This document shows positions 51,149 through 59,218 of a stretch of 64,000 nt of DNA, in pieces (position 1 is the first letter of the stretch; each line of letters opens with the position of its first letter). Both the position numbers and the translations under genes were made by a program. Source of the stretch: Bradyrhizobium sp. 4 (GTDB taxonomy: Bacteria > Pseudomonadota > Alphaproteobacteria > Rhizobiales > Xanthobacteraceae); the NCBI RefSeq assembly GCF_023100905.1, contig NZ_CP064686.1, positions 2,666,001 to 2,730,000 of the forward strand, written 5' to 3'. The notes under the pieces were generated by a model, which saw only the letters and a program-made list of their open reading frames with translations, was not told the DNA's origin and searched no databases.

Positions 51149-52036
51149 ATGATCGACATCGGCTTTATCGGACTTGGCACCATGGGACGGCCGATGGCCG
51201 GTCATCTTCTGGCCGCAGGCCATCGCGTTCTCCTGCACGATGTCGGGCCGGTCGCACCCGAGCTGATCGCCGCCGGCGGCGTTGTCTGCAAGTCAAGCAA
51301 GGAGGTTGCGGAGGAGGCGGATGCGGTCATCATCATGGTGCCGGATACCCCGCAGGTGGAGGCCGTGCTGTTTGGCAAGGACGGCGTCGCGGGCGGCATT
51401 TCCAAGGGCGAGATCGTGGTCGACATGAGCTCGATCTCGCCGCTGGCGACCAAGGAGTTTGCGAAGAAGATCGAGGCGCTCGGCGCGGACTATCTCGACG
51501 CACCGGTGTCAGGCGGGGAGGTCGGTGCCAAGGCGGCAAGCCTCACCATCATGGTCGGTGGCCCCGAGCGCGCCTTCAACACCATGAAGCCGATCTTCGA
51601 CAGGATGGGAAAGAACGTCACCCGGGTCGGCGCCAATGGCGACGGCCAGACCACGAAGGTCGCCAACCAGATCATCGTCGCGTTGACGATCGAGGCGGTC
51701 AGCGAAGCGCTGCTGTTCGCGTCGAAAGCCGGTGCGGATCCGGCGCTGGTGCGGCAGGCCCTGATGGGCGGCTTTGCGTCTTCGCGGATTCTCGAAGTGC
51801 ATGGCGAGCGCATGGTGAAGCGCAATTTCGATCCCGGCTTCCGCATCGAGCTGCACCAGAAGGATCTTAACCTCGCGCTTGAAGGCGCCCGCGCGCTCGG
51901 CCTGTCGCTGCCGAGCACCGCAGTGGCGCAGCAACTGTTCTCGTCCTGCGCCGCGCATGGCGGCAAGGGCTGGGACCATTCGGCGATGGTGCGCGCGCTG
52001 GAACTGATGGCGGGGCACGAGATCGCCGCGGCCTGA
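51149..52036 (+). CDS. glxR: Tartronate semialdehyde reductase
   Basis: 295 residues (MIDIGFIGLGTMGRPMAGHLLAAGHRVLLHD). A beta-hydroxyacid dehydrogenase with the Rossmann loop GLGTMGRPMAG, the substrate motif DAPVSGGEVGAKAASLTIMVGG and the catalytic Lys in GDGQTTKVANQIIVA. It reduces tartronate semialdehyde to D-glycerate with NADH or NADPH. Last gene of the gcl operon. A 19-bp palindrome immediately follows its stop. Confidence 0.96.
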   Translation: MIDIGFIGLGTMGRPMAGHLLAAGHRVLLHDVGPVAPELIAAGGVVCKSSKEVAEEADAVIIMVPDTPQVEAVLFGKDGVAGGISKGEIVVDMSSISPLATKEFAKKIEALGADYLDAPVSGGEVGAKAASLTIMVGGPERAFNTMKPIFDRMGKNVTRVGANGDGQTTKVANQIIVALTIEAVSEALLFASKAGADPALVRQALMGGFASSRILEVHGERMVKRNFDPGFRIELHQKDLNLALEGARALGLSLPSTAVAQQLFSSCAAHGGKGWDHSAMVRALELMAGHEIAAA

Positions 52037-52055
52037 ACTGTTACCGGGTAACAGT
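52037..52055. promoter_or_regulatory. 19-bp near-perfect palindrome
   Basis: ACTGTTACC and GGTAACAGT are perfectly inverted around one central G. It lies directly after the glxR stop and 97 bases before the glycine-zipper gene. The single-base centre makes a hairpin unlikely, so a dimeric repressor site (TetR or MarR type) is a better guess. Confidence 0.5.
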
Positions 52056-52151
52056 CTCCGTTGTGGTTCTGCCTAGATCGGGCGAGGGAACCGGAACAAT
52101 GATCCGGCCCCGCGGTTGAAGGCGCACAACAATCACTGGAGACATAAGCAC

Positions 52152-52535
52152 ATGAAAACCCGTCTTGCGATTTCGTTGGCTGCCGCGTCGCTGCTGGCGT
52201 CGAGTGCAGCCTTTGCTCAGTCGACGACCGAAGAGGGCGCCAGGAACGGCGCACGCGCGGGCGGCGACATCGGCGGTCCGGTCGGTGCGATGGTCGGTGG
52301 TACCGTCGGTGCAGCCGTGGGCGCCGGCCTTGAAATTCCGAACGCGATCCTGGGCGGAATTCCGCGTGATGATTCCGTCGTGGTTCACGAGCGCGTCGTG
52401 GTCGGCGAGCCCCTGCCGCCGACCGTGGTGCTGCGGCCCGTGCCGAACTACACCGAGTATCGCTATGCGGTCGTGAACGATCGCCGCGTGATCGTGGAGC
52501 CGCGCACGCGCCGCGTCGTCAAGATCATCGACTGA
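52152..52535 (+). CDS. DUF1236-like secreted glycine-zipper protein
   Basis: 127 residues from ATG 52152 (MKTRLAISLAAASLLASSAAFAQSTTEEGARNG), a clear signal peptide cleaved near AFA. A glycine-zipper stretch follows (GARAGGDIGGPVGAMVGGTVGAAVGAGLEIPNAILGG). The C-terminal part resembles DUF1236 envelope proteins (PNYTEYRYAVVNDRRVIVEPRTRRVVKIID). It is probably a periplasmic or outer-membrane-associated stress protein. Function unknown. It may be controlled by the palindrome at 52037. Confidence 0.82.
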   Translation: MKTRLAISLAAASLLASSAAFAQSTTEEGARNGARAGGDIGGPVGAMVGGTVGAAVGAGLEIPNAILGGIPRDDSVVVHERVVVGEPLPPTVVLRPVPNYTEYRYAVVNDRRVIVEPRTRRVVKIID

Positions 52536-52577
52536 TCGATCGGAGCGTGAGCTTTGAAAGGCGGGCCCTGCGGAGCA

Positions 52578-52955
52578 TCACTCCGCGGGGCCTTGGCTCG
52601 TCAGGGCCGAATTTGCGCGAAACCGCGTCAAGGCCCAATCGGCGACGGTCGCGAGGGCGAAGCCGATGCAGGTGGTGCCGGCATCGACCAGAAAGTCCTC
52701 CAGCCGCGCATGTCGTCCCGGTGCCCAGAATTGCATCAGTTCGAGCAGGCCGATCAGCACCACAGCGATGGCTGTAGCCGACAGGCGGCGGCGCGGATAG
52801 GCGAGGCCGAAGGCTAGTCCCACCAGGACGAAGGCGAGGGCGTGTTCACCGTCCTGGCCAAGGTCGGAATGGGGCCGCAGGCCGGGCGGGCCGAGGGTTG
52901 CAAAGGCGACGGCGGCGGCAAGCAGCCAGGCAGAGGAGCGAACCAAAATGGACAT
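52578..52955 (-). CDS. VanZ-like membrane protein
   Basis: 125 residues from ATG 52955 (MSILVRSSAWLLAAAVAFATLGPPGLRPHSDLGQDGEHALAFVLVGLAF), or two residues longer from GTG 52961. Four hydrophobic segments and the DGEHALAF, LIGLLELMQFWAPGRHARLEDFLVDAGTT strings match VanZ-family proteins. The family is named after a teicoplanin resistance protein, but most members have no known role. Confidence 0.8.
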   Translation of the reverse strand: MSILVRSSAWLLAAAVAFATLGPPGLRPHSDLGQDGEHALAFVLVGLAFGLAYPRRRLSATAIAVVLIGLLELMQFWAPGRHARLEDFLVDAGTTCIGFALATVADWALTRFRANSALTSQGPAE

Positions 52956-53031
52956 CCGCACCGCTTAGCATGGATTGCAGCAGCCTGCCGAGGGGCCGGG
53001 ATCAGATCGCCGTGTAGTTAATGACAAAACG

Positions 53032-53634
53032 TTAAAGCGGCTCACGCACGCCCAGGCCGTGCATGAAGCGTTCCCGGATTTGTACGGGGTCGCGTCGGGT
53101 GGCGCCGACGCCAGACTTGTCATCGATACGAACGGCGATCAGGCTCGGCTCGCCGGCCGACATGGCTTCTTCGACCAGACGCTCGAAATCCTCCTCGTCC
53201 GCGGCCCAGGCGCTGTTGGTAAGCCCGGAGCCGGTCGCGATGGCGACGATGTCAGCCACGTTCGCGGCCGGTGTCGGCTGCGCGCCGGTGATCTGATAGA
53301 TGCCGTTGTCCATTACGATCATGGTGAGGTTCTTCGGCTTCAACGCCGCAATCGTCGAGAGCGCGCCGAGCTGCATCAGCAGCGAGCCGTCGCCTTCGAG
53401 CGCGAAGACGCGCCGGTCCGGCTGCGCCAGCGCCACGCCCAGCGCGATCGGGAAGGCGAGCCCCATGCTGCCGAGCATGTAGAAATTCTGCGGACGGTGG
53501 CCGGCGGCCCAGAGGTCGAAATTGGTGTTGCCGATGCCGCCGATCACGGCTTCCTCGTGCTCGAGTTTCGCGATCAGGCGCGAGGTGACGTCGAAGCGGT
53601 TCATCACTTTGGTGTTGCGCGCGTCTGTATTCAT
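53032..53634 (-). CDS. TPP-binding subunit of a ComD/ComE-like decarboxylase (beta)
   Basis: 200 residues from ATG 53634 (MNTDARNTKVMNRFDVTSRLIAKLEHEEAVIGGIGNTNFDLWAAGHRPQNFYMLGSMGLAFPIALGVAL). It is the C-terminal half of a TPP enzyme, with the TPP/Mg motif ALEGDGSLLMQLGALSTIAALKPKNLTMIVMDN. It resembles the beta subunit of sulfopyruvate or phosphonopyruvate decarboxylases. The substrate is not shown by sequence. It starts 11 bases after the alpha-subunit stop, so the two make one enzyme. Confidence 0.85.
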   Translation of the reverse strand: MNTDARNTKVMNRFDVTSRLIAKLEHEEAVIGGIGNTNFDLWAAGHRPQNFYMLGSMGLAFPIALGVALAQPDRRVFALEGDGSLLMQLGALSTIAALKPKNLTMIVMDNGIYQITGAQPTPAANVADIVAIATGSGLTNSAWAADEEDFERLVEEAMSAGEPSLIAVRIDDKSGVGATRRDPVQIRERFMHGLGVREPL

Positions 53635-53645
53635 TTGAGCCGGCC

Positions 53646-54212
53646 TCACTTGTCGAACACCTTGCCGCCCGTGAGCAGCGGGTTGAGGATCAGCGCGACC
53701 GGCGCCTGCGTCGTCATGGCCTGCTTGATCGAGCGGTCGGCAATGAATTCGAGCTCGTCGAGCCGGGTGATGGTGTGATGCTCCAGCGCCAGAGAATCCA
53801 GCACCGGACGCATGGTGCGGCAGACCAGTGACTGGCCGTAGTTGAATTCGCCGAGCGTGCCGCGTTCGGACACGAACATGATCAGCGGAATCTGGTAGGG
53901 CACCGCGAGCGAGGCCAGCACGTTGGCGAGCGTCGCAAAGCCCGAGGTCTGCATCAGCACCGCACCGCGCCGTCCGCCCATCCAGGCGCCCGAGACGATG
54001 CCGACGGCCTCCTCCTCGCGGGCGGTGGCAAAGGTGGTGAAGAACGGATCGGCGTGCAGGTTCTTGATCAGCGGCGTCAGCACGCGGTCGGGCACGTAAG
54101 GGACGAGGCTGATCTCGTTCCGCTTCAGGGTTTGCAGGACGATGCCGTGCCAGCTCTTGTCGCTGGAGGTCTGCGCCGCCTCGGACGAGGTCTGTTGCTC
54201 CGCAATCGCCAT
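53646..54212 (-). CDS. TPP enzyme N-terminal subunit, ComD/ComE-like (alpha)
   Basis: 188 residues from ATG 54212 (MAIAEQQTSSEAAQTSSDKSWHGIVLQTLKRNEISLVPYVPDRVLTPLIKNL). It is the pyrimidine-binding half of a split TPP enzyme. The catalytic Glu region is visible as TFATAREEEAVGIVSGAWMGGRRGAVLMQTSG. Typical length for a sulfopyruvate decarboxylase alpha subunit. It is divergent from a 2-hydroxyacid dehydrogenase, so the pathway may involve a 2-keto or 2-hydroxy acid such as sulfolactate or a phosphono analogue. Confidence 0.85.
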   Translation of the reverse strand: MAIAEQQTSSEAAQTSSDKSWHGIVLQTLKRNEISLVPYVPDRVLTPLIKNLHADPFFTTFATAREEEAVGIVSGAWMGGRRGAVLMQTSGFATLANVLASLAVPYQIPLIMFVSERGTLGEFNYGQSLVCRTMRPVLDSLALEHHTITRLDELEFIADRSIKQAMTTQAPVALILNPLLTGGKVFDK

Positions 54213-54417
54213 TGCGTTCTCCCTTCGGCCGCGCATGCTTCTTGGTGTTTTGCCTTTGTCGTGGCCATCGTCTTGGCCGTCGCGGCGGTCTGCCGAACTT
54301 GACGCAGGCAGCGGGATTGTCAACATGCCCGGGCTGCACCGTGATCTGCGCCAGACGACCTGCCGCGGCCGGTGCCGCCGTGTCATAAGCGGCAATAACA
54401 AGAGAACGGAGGAACGC

Positions 54418-54480
54418 ATGACAGGAGCGCGCGAAGCGCTGGCCCTGCGGATCTCCTGGAGAGAGCCGGAAGGGTCCTGA
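54418..54480 (+). CDS. Possible 20-residue leader peptide coupled to the dehydrogenase
   Basis: ATG 54418 to TGA 54478-54480 (MTGAREALALRISWREPEGS). Its stop overlaps the ATG of the dehydrogenase by one base (TGATG), so it could couple translation. GGAGG lies before the ATG. It may be chance. Confidence 0.25.
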   Translation: MTGAREALALRISWREPEGS

Positions 54481-55529
54481 TGTCCGTCAACAGCAAGCGC
54501 GTCTTCTACGTCAAATATTTGGCCAACTCGATCTACATCGACATCCTGAAGGCGCGGCCCGACGTCCGGCTCGATCGCATCGAGAACGAGAGCCCCGAGG
54601 ACTTTTTCGCGCCGATCATCGAAGCGGCTCATGTCTACCAGATCGGCGCCGCCCGCGACGAACTGGCCCCGCACTTCCATGTCGATGCTGCCTTCCTGAA
54701 GCGCGCGCCGAACCTGCTGCTGGTCTCCAGCAACGGCGCGGGATTCGATCCTGTCGACGTCGAGGCGTGCACCGATGCGGGCGTGCTGGTCGTCAACCAG
54801 TCCGGCGGCAATGCCCATTCCGTCGCCGAGCACGCGCTGGCGATGATGCTGACGTTGTCCAAGCGCATCATCCAGTCCGACCGCAAGCTTCGCAGGGAGG
54901 CCAACGTCAACCGCAACGAGCTCGTCGGCAACGAGGTCGAGCACAAAACGGTCGGCATCATCGGCCTCGGCAATGTCGGCCGGCGCATCGCCGCGTTGTG
55001 CCAGGGCCTGCTCGGCATGAAGGTGCTGGCCTATGATCCTTACCTCACGGCCGAGGTAATGGCCGAGCGGGGCGGCGAGAAGGTCGAGCTTGACGAGCTG
55101 CTGCGCCGCGCCGATTTCGTCTCGATCTCCTGTCCGCTCAACAAGGGCAGCCGCAACATGATCAGCGTGCGCGAGTTCGCGCTGATGCAGCCGCATGCTT
55201 ATTTCGTCACCACCGCGCGCGGCTTCATCCACGATGAAGATGCGCTGCTCCAGGCGTTGCGCGAGAAGCGCATTGCGGGCGCCGGTCTCGACGTCTGGTC
55301 CAAGGAGCCGCCGCCGCCGGAGCATCCGCTGCTCCAGCTCGACAACGTGCTGGCGAGCCCGCATACCGCGGGCGTCACGGTCGAGGCACGGCAGAATATG
55401 GGTCGGATCGCCGCCGAGCAGGTGCTGCATACGCTCGACGGCAAGCGCCCGCCGCGCATCATCAATCCCGAGGTCTGGCCACGCTATGCGGAGCGATTCA
55501 AGCAGGCGTTTGGTGTGACGCCGGGGTAG
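54480..55529 (+). CDS. D-isomer-specific 2-hydroxyacid dehydrogenase
   Basis: 349 residues (MSVNSKRVFYVKYLANSIYIDILKARPDVRLDRIENESPE). The NAD-binding loop is VGIIGLGNVGRRIAALC. The catalytic triad is visible as Arg in FVTTARGFIHDEDALLQAL, Glu in LDVWSKEPPPPEHP and His in ASPHTAGVTVEA. The usual NxxRGG at the arginine has become TTARGF, a mild deviation. It would reduce a 2-keto acid or oxidise a D-2-hydroxy acid. Divergent placement opposite the split TPP decarboxylase suggests a common substrate. Confidence 0.9.
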   Translation: MSVNSKRVFYVKYLANSIYIDILKARPDVRLDRIENESPEDFFAPIIEAAHVYQIGAARDELAPHFHVDAAFLKRAPNLLLVSSNGAGFDPVDVEACTDAGVLVVNQSGGNAHSVAEHALAMMLTLSKRIIQSDRKLRREANVNRNELVGNEVEHKTVGIIGLGNVGRRIAALCQGLLGMKVLAYDPYLTAEVMAERGGEKVELDELLRRADFVSISCPLNKGSRNMISVREFALMQPHAYFVTTARGFIHDEDALLQALREKRIAGAGLDVWSKEPPPPEHPLLQLDNVLASPHTAGVTVEARQNMGRIAAEQVLHTLDGKRPPRIINPEVWPRYAERFKQAFGVTPG

Positions 55530-55634
55530 TCGGAGGTCGCTTTGTCCTTCCGGGGTGCGATGCTCCTGCTGCCCAATGTCCCGGTTAGCGCTACGCGCCA
55601 CCGAATGATCGGCGGGCGGGAATCGCGCCCGACT

Positions 55635-55676
55635 TTGATCCGCGTCAAAATCTCCCTCCCGCAATCCGGCTAAATG
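55635..55676 (+). promoter_or_regulatory. FNR/FixK-type box with -10 element
   Basis: TTGATCCGCGTCAA (55635-55648) matches the TTGA-N6-TCAA anaerobox. A -10-like TAAATG is at 55671-55676, so the box would be centred at about -41.5 from a start near 55683, the class II arrangement. It lies upstream of the 70-residue gene at 55716. Strong motif; activity untested. Confidence 0.65.
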
Positions 55677-55715
55677 GGATTAGAGTGAGCGCCGCCGGGG
55701 CAGGCAGGAGGTCCC

Positions 55716-55928
55716 ATGTCAACTTATGTGGTCAGGTTCATGAAGGACGTGCTCGGCCAATACGGCCGGCAGATCGAGGTGTGCCAAGGCACGCTCGAGG
55801 TCGACGCTTCCGACGAGGACGAAGCCAGAGAGCGGGCGAAGGCAAGGTTTTGCGCGGACCAGGCGTTGCACCACTGGTCGTTGCATGCCGACCGCATCCA
55901 GGTCAGACCGGCTGACTTTCCGTCGTGA
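55716..55928 (+). CDS. Small hypothetical protein, likely FixK-controlled
   Basis: 70 residues (MSTYVVRFMKDVLGQYGRQIEVCQGTLEVDASDEDEARERAKARFCADQALHHWSLHADRIQVRPADFPS), with AGGAGG 6 bases before the ATG. The pattern of beta strand, acidic helix (DEDEARERAKARF) and short end looks like a small alpha/beta fold. No signal peptide or known family. Two cysteines are present. An anaerobox with correctly spaced -10 lies about 70 bases upstream, so low-oxygen expression is likely. Start codon choice rests on the strong ribosome site. Confidence 0.8.
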   Translation: MSTYVVRFMKDVLGQYGRQIEVCQGTLEVDASDEDEARERAKARFCADQALHHWSLHADRIQVRPADFPS

Positions 55929-55989
55929 GGGGCTTGGCGGCCGGGCGCCGTGAGGTCACGCTGGCGCCAAGCGGGACCGCTGCACCGTC

Positions 55990-58194
55990 TCAGTCGAGCA
56001 GCTTGTCCAGTGTGATCGGGAAGCGGCGGATGCGTTTGCCGGTGGCGTGATAGACGGCGTTTGCGATCGCCGCCGGGACGCCCACAATGCCGATTTCGCC
56101 AATGCCCTTGATGCCGAGCGCGTTGATGTGCGCGTCCGGCTCGTCGACGAAGATCACGTCGATGTCGCGAACATCTGCGTTCACCGGAATGTGGTACTCG
56201 GCGATATTCGCATTCATGATCCGGCCGAAGCGGTGATCCATCACCGTCTCCTCGTGCAGGGCCATCCCGATTCCCCAGACCACGCCGCCCATGATCTGGC
56301 TGCGGCCAGTCTTGGTGTTCAGAATCCGCCCGGCCGCGACGGCGCTGACGACCCGCGTCACGCGAACGACATTTAGCTCTTCGTCGACCTTGACCTCGGC
56401 GAAGACGGCCGAATGGGTGTTGCGCGCGTGCTTCTTGTCCTCATCGAACTGGTTGAGCTTTTCCTTCTCGATGCGTTCGACCCCGCCATGGCGCATTGCG
56501 TCGGCGATCGAGACCGCGCGGCTGTTGTCGCTGGCCCTGGCAATGCTGCCGTCGGTCAGCACTGTATCGGCCAACTCGGCGCCGGCGAGCGGCGAGCCTG
56601 GCATCTTCCCGGCCAGGCGTAACAGTTCCTTGCGCACCTCCTCGGCGGCTGCGAGCACCGCATGTGCGCTCGAGGCAGCCATCCAGGAGCCGCCCTCGAC
56701 AGGCGCCTGCGGCAGACTGGAATCTGCGAGCCTGACGCTGATGTTCTCGATCGGCAGGCCGAGCGCATCGGCTGCGACCTGCGCCACGATCGTGTAGGTG
56801 CCGGTGCCGATGTCGGATGCGGCGCATGACACCTCGGCATGTCCGTTCGACGTCAGCACGATACGGACAGCGACCGGCATTTGCAGTGCTTCCCACACAC
56901 CAGTGGCCATGCCCCAGCCGACCAGCTCCCTGCCGTCGCGCATCGAGCGCGGCGCAGGATTGCGTCTGCTCCAGCCGAAGGCGTCCGCGCCGCGCGCGTA
57001 GCATGCCCGCAACTGCTTGCTGGTGTAGGGCAGGTTTTCGCTCTGGTCGCGGTCCGAGTAGCACTTCAGCCGCAGGTCGACCGGGTCGAGCTTGAGTGCG
57101 ACGGCAAGCTCGTCCATCGCGCATTCGAGCGCGCAGACGCCCGACGCCGCGCCCGGTGCGCGCATGTCGCAGGGGGTGGAGACGTCAAGGTGGACCAGCT
57201 TGTGGGGCAAGCGGCTGTTCGGGCTGCGGTAGAGCTGTTCGGCCCAGCCGGTATCGTTGCGGGCAAAATCCTCGTAGCGCGAGGTGACGGCAATGGCCTC
57301 GTGCGTGACCGCATCGAGCGTACCATCTGACTTTGCGCCGAGCCCGACGCGCTCGATGGTCATTGGCCGGTAGCCGAGCCCGTACATCTGCTGCCGTGTC
57401 AGCACGACGCGAACGGACCGTTTCAGCGCGAGCGCGCCGAGCGTTGCCAACACCACCTGATATTGCGGCCGCAAGCCGGAACCGAAGGCGCCGCCGACGT
57501 ATGGCGAGATCACCCGAATGTCCTCCGGCTTCCTGTGGAACACGCCGCAGAGAAATTTGTGGACGTTCTGGACGCCCTGCGTCTTGTCATAGATCGTGAG
57601 CTTGCCATTGCTGTCCCAGACCGCCGTGGTCGCATAGAGCTCCATCGGGTTGTGATGCTCGGTCGGTATCACGTAGTCCGCCACATGGCGCACATCAGCT
57701 CCCGCAAGGGCGGCTGCGGCGTCGCCCCGCGGCTTATGCGGCTTGTCCTTCTCGGCAGCGTTGCCGCGCTCGCCTTCGAGGTCGGTCGCAAAACCATGCT
57801 GCTCATAGTCGACCCGCACGAGCGTCGCGGCGAATTTCGCGGTTTCCCAGTCCTCCGCGACGACCAGTGCGATCGGCTGGCCATTGAACTTGATTTTGTC
57901 ATCATAAAGCGGACGGAAAGGCGAGCCTTCCTCGGGCGCCACCTCGTCCTTCCACGCCTCGTCCTTATCGGCCAGCGACGGACGGTTCGCATGCGTGAGC
58001 ACGTCGAGCACACCCTTGATCTGCAGCGCCGCATTGGTGTCGAGGCGGGCAATGCGCCCGCATGGAATGGTAGCTTCGACGACGAACCCATGGAGGAGCT
58101 TGTCGGCCGGAAATTCGCCGGCGTATTTGGCGGCGCCGGTGACCTTGGCGCGGCCGTCGACACGCGACGTTGGCGTTCCGACATAAGCGTTCAT
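55990..58194 (-). CDS. Molybdo-oxidase large subunit, PaoC/YagR-like
   Basis: 734 residues from ATG 58194 (MNAYVGTPTSRVDGRAKVTGAAKYAGEFPADKLLHGF), the size of PaoC (YagR). The Mo-cofactor motifs include GGAFGSGLRPQY, MRAPGAASGVCALECAMDELA and the C-terminal catalytic Glu in GIKGIGEIGIVGVPAAIANAVYHATGKR. It hydroxylates aldehydes or N-heterocycles with water. It is the last gene of a paoA-paoB-paoC-like operon, 7 bases after the FAD subunit. Confidence 0.92.
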   Translation of the reverse strand: MNAYVGTPTSRVDGRAKVTGAAKYAGEFPADKLLHGFVVEATIPCGRIARLDTNAALQIKGVLDVLTHANRPSLADKDEAWKDEVAPEEGSPFRPLYDDKIKFNGQPIALVVAEDWETAKFAATLVRVDYEQHGFATDLEGERGNAAEKDKPHKPRGDAAAALAGADVRHVADYVIPTEHHNPMELYATTAVWDSNGKLTIYDKTQGVQNVHKFLCGVFHRKPEDIRVISPYVGGAFGSGLRPQYQVVLATLGALALKRSVRVVLTRQQMYGLGYRPMTIERVGLGAKSDGTLDAVTHEAIAVTSRYEDFARNDTGWAEQLYRSPNSRLPHKLVHLDVSTPCDMRAPGAASGVCALECAMDELAVALKLDPVDLRLKCYSDRDQSENLPYTSKQLRACYARGADAFGWSRRNPAPRSMRDGRELVGWGMATGVWEALQMPVAVRIVLTSNGHAEVSCAASDIGTGTYTIVAQVAADALGLPIENISVRLADSSLPQAPVEGGSWMAASSAHAVLAAAEEVRKELLRLAGKMPGSPLAGAELADTVLTDGSIARASDNSRAVSIADAMRHGGVERIEKEKLNQFDEDKKHARNTHSAVFAEVKVDEELNVVRVTRVVSAVAAGRILNTKTGRSQIMGGVVWGIGMALHEETVMDHRFGRIMNANIAEYHIPVNADVRDIDVIFVDEPDAHINALGIKGIGEIGIVGVPAAIANAVYHATGKRIRRFPITLDKLLD

Positions 58195-58201
58195 GGGGTC
58201 C

Positions 58202-59218
58202 TCACGCGATCTTCTTGTGGGCCTGGGATTGCGGCGTGGCGTTCGCCGCCTGTGTGAGCGTCCGCACAATGGCGCGGCGTGCGAGCTCGACCTTGAAGCC
58301 GTTATGTGAGCGGGCCGTTGCTCCCTGGAGCAAGAGATCCGCGGCGTGCGAGAAGTGATCGGGCGTTGCGGCCTGGCCGCGCAACGCCGCTTCGGCTTCG
58401 AGGCTGCGCCAGGGCTTGTGCGCCACGCCGCCGAGCGCCAGGCGTGCCCCGCTGATCGCGTTGCCCTCCAATTCGAGCGCGGCGGCGACCGAGACCAGAG
58501 CGAAAGCATAAGACATCCGGTCGCGAATTTTTAGGTAGCTGTAGTTTTGTGCAAAGCCGCGCGGCGGCAGCTCGATCGCCGTGATGATCTCACCGGTGCC
58601 GAGATTGGTATCGACATGAGGCTTGTCGCCGGGCAGCCGATGGAAATCGGTCAGCGCGATGGTGCGTTCGCCGGAAGGACCCGCGACGTGCACGAGCCCG
58701 TCCAACGCGGCAAGCGCCACGCTCATATCGGATGGATTGGTCGCGATGCAGGCGGCGCTCGTGCCCAGGATCGCATGGTTGCGGTTCAGCCCGTCCATCG
58801 CCGAGCAGCCGCTGCCGGGATGTCGCTTGTTGCAGGGCGTGGCCGTGTCATAGAAGTAGGCGCAACGCGTTCGCTGCATCAGATTGCCACCAACGGAGGC
58901 CATGTTGCGCAATTGCGCCGACGCGCCGGCTAGGATCGCGCTGGCGAGCAGGGGATAGCGCTGCTCGATCAAGGGATGGTAGGCGAGGTCCGAGTTCGGC
59001 ACCAGGGCGCCGATGCGCAAGGACCCGTCGGTCGTCTCCTGGACCTCCCGGAGCGGCAGGCGGGAGATGTCGATCAGCCGGGAGGGGCGCTCGACATTCT
59101 CTTTCATCAGGTCGATCAGATTGGTGCCGCCGGCAATCAGCTTGGCGCCGGGATTGGCGGCGAGCAGGCGGATCGCGTCGGCGACATCAGTGGCTCGGGC
59201 GTACTGGAAATTGTTCAT
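58202..59218 (-). CDS. Molybdo-oxidase FAD subunit, PaoB/YagS-like
   Basis: 338 residues (MNNFQYARATDVADAIRLLAANPGAKLIAGGTNLIDLMKENVERPSRLIDISRLP). The FAD motif KLIAGGTNLIDLMK and the conserved MASVGGNLMQRTRCAYF are present. An inserted segment with Cys119, Cys129, Cys138 and Cys157 matches the extra [4Fe-4S] cluster of PaoB. It carries electrons from the Mo site. The start overlaps the paoA-like stop by 4 bases (ATGA). Confidence 0.92.
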   Translation of the reverse strand: MNNFQYARATDVADAIRLLAANPGAKLIAGGTNLIDLMKENVERPSRLIDISRLPLREVQETTDGSLRIGALVPNSDLAYHPLIEQRYPLLASAILAGASAQLRNMASVGGNLMQRTRCAYFYDTATPCNKRHPGSGCSAMDGLNRNHAILGTSAACIATNPSDMSVALAALDGLVHVAGPSGERTIALTDFHRLPGDKPHVDTNLGTGEIITAIELPPRGFAQNYSYLKIRDRMSYAFALVSVAAALELEGNAISGARLALGGVAHKPWRSLEAEAALRGQAATPDHFSHAADLLLQGATARSHNGFKVELARRAIVRTLTQAANATPQSQAHKKIA

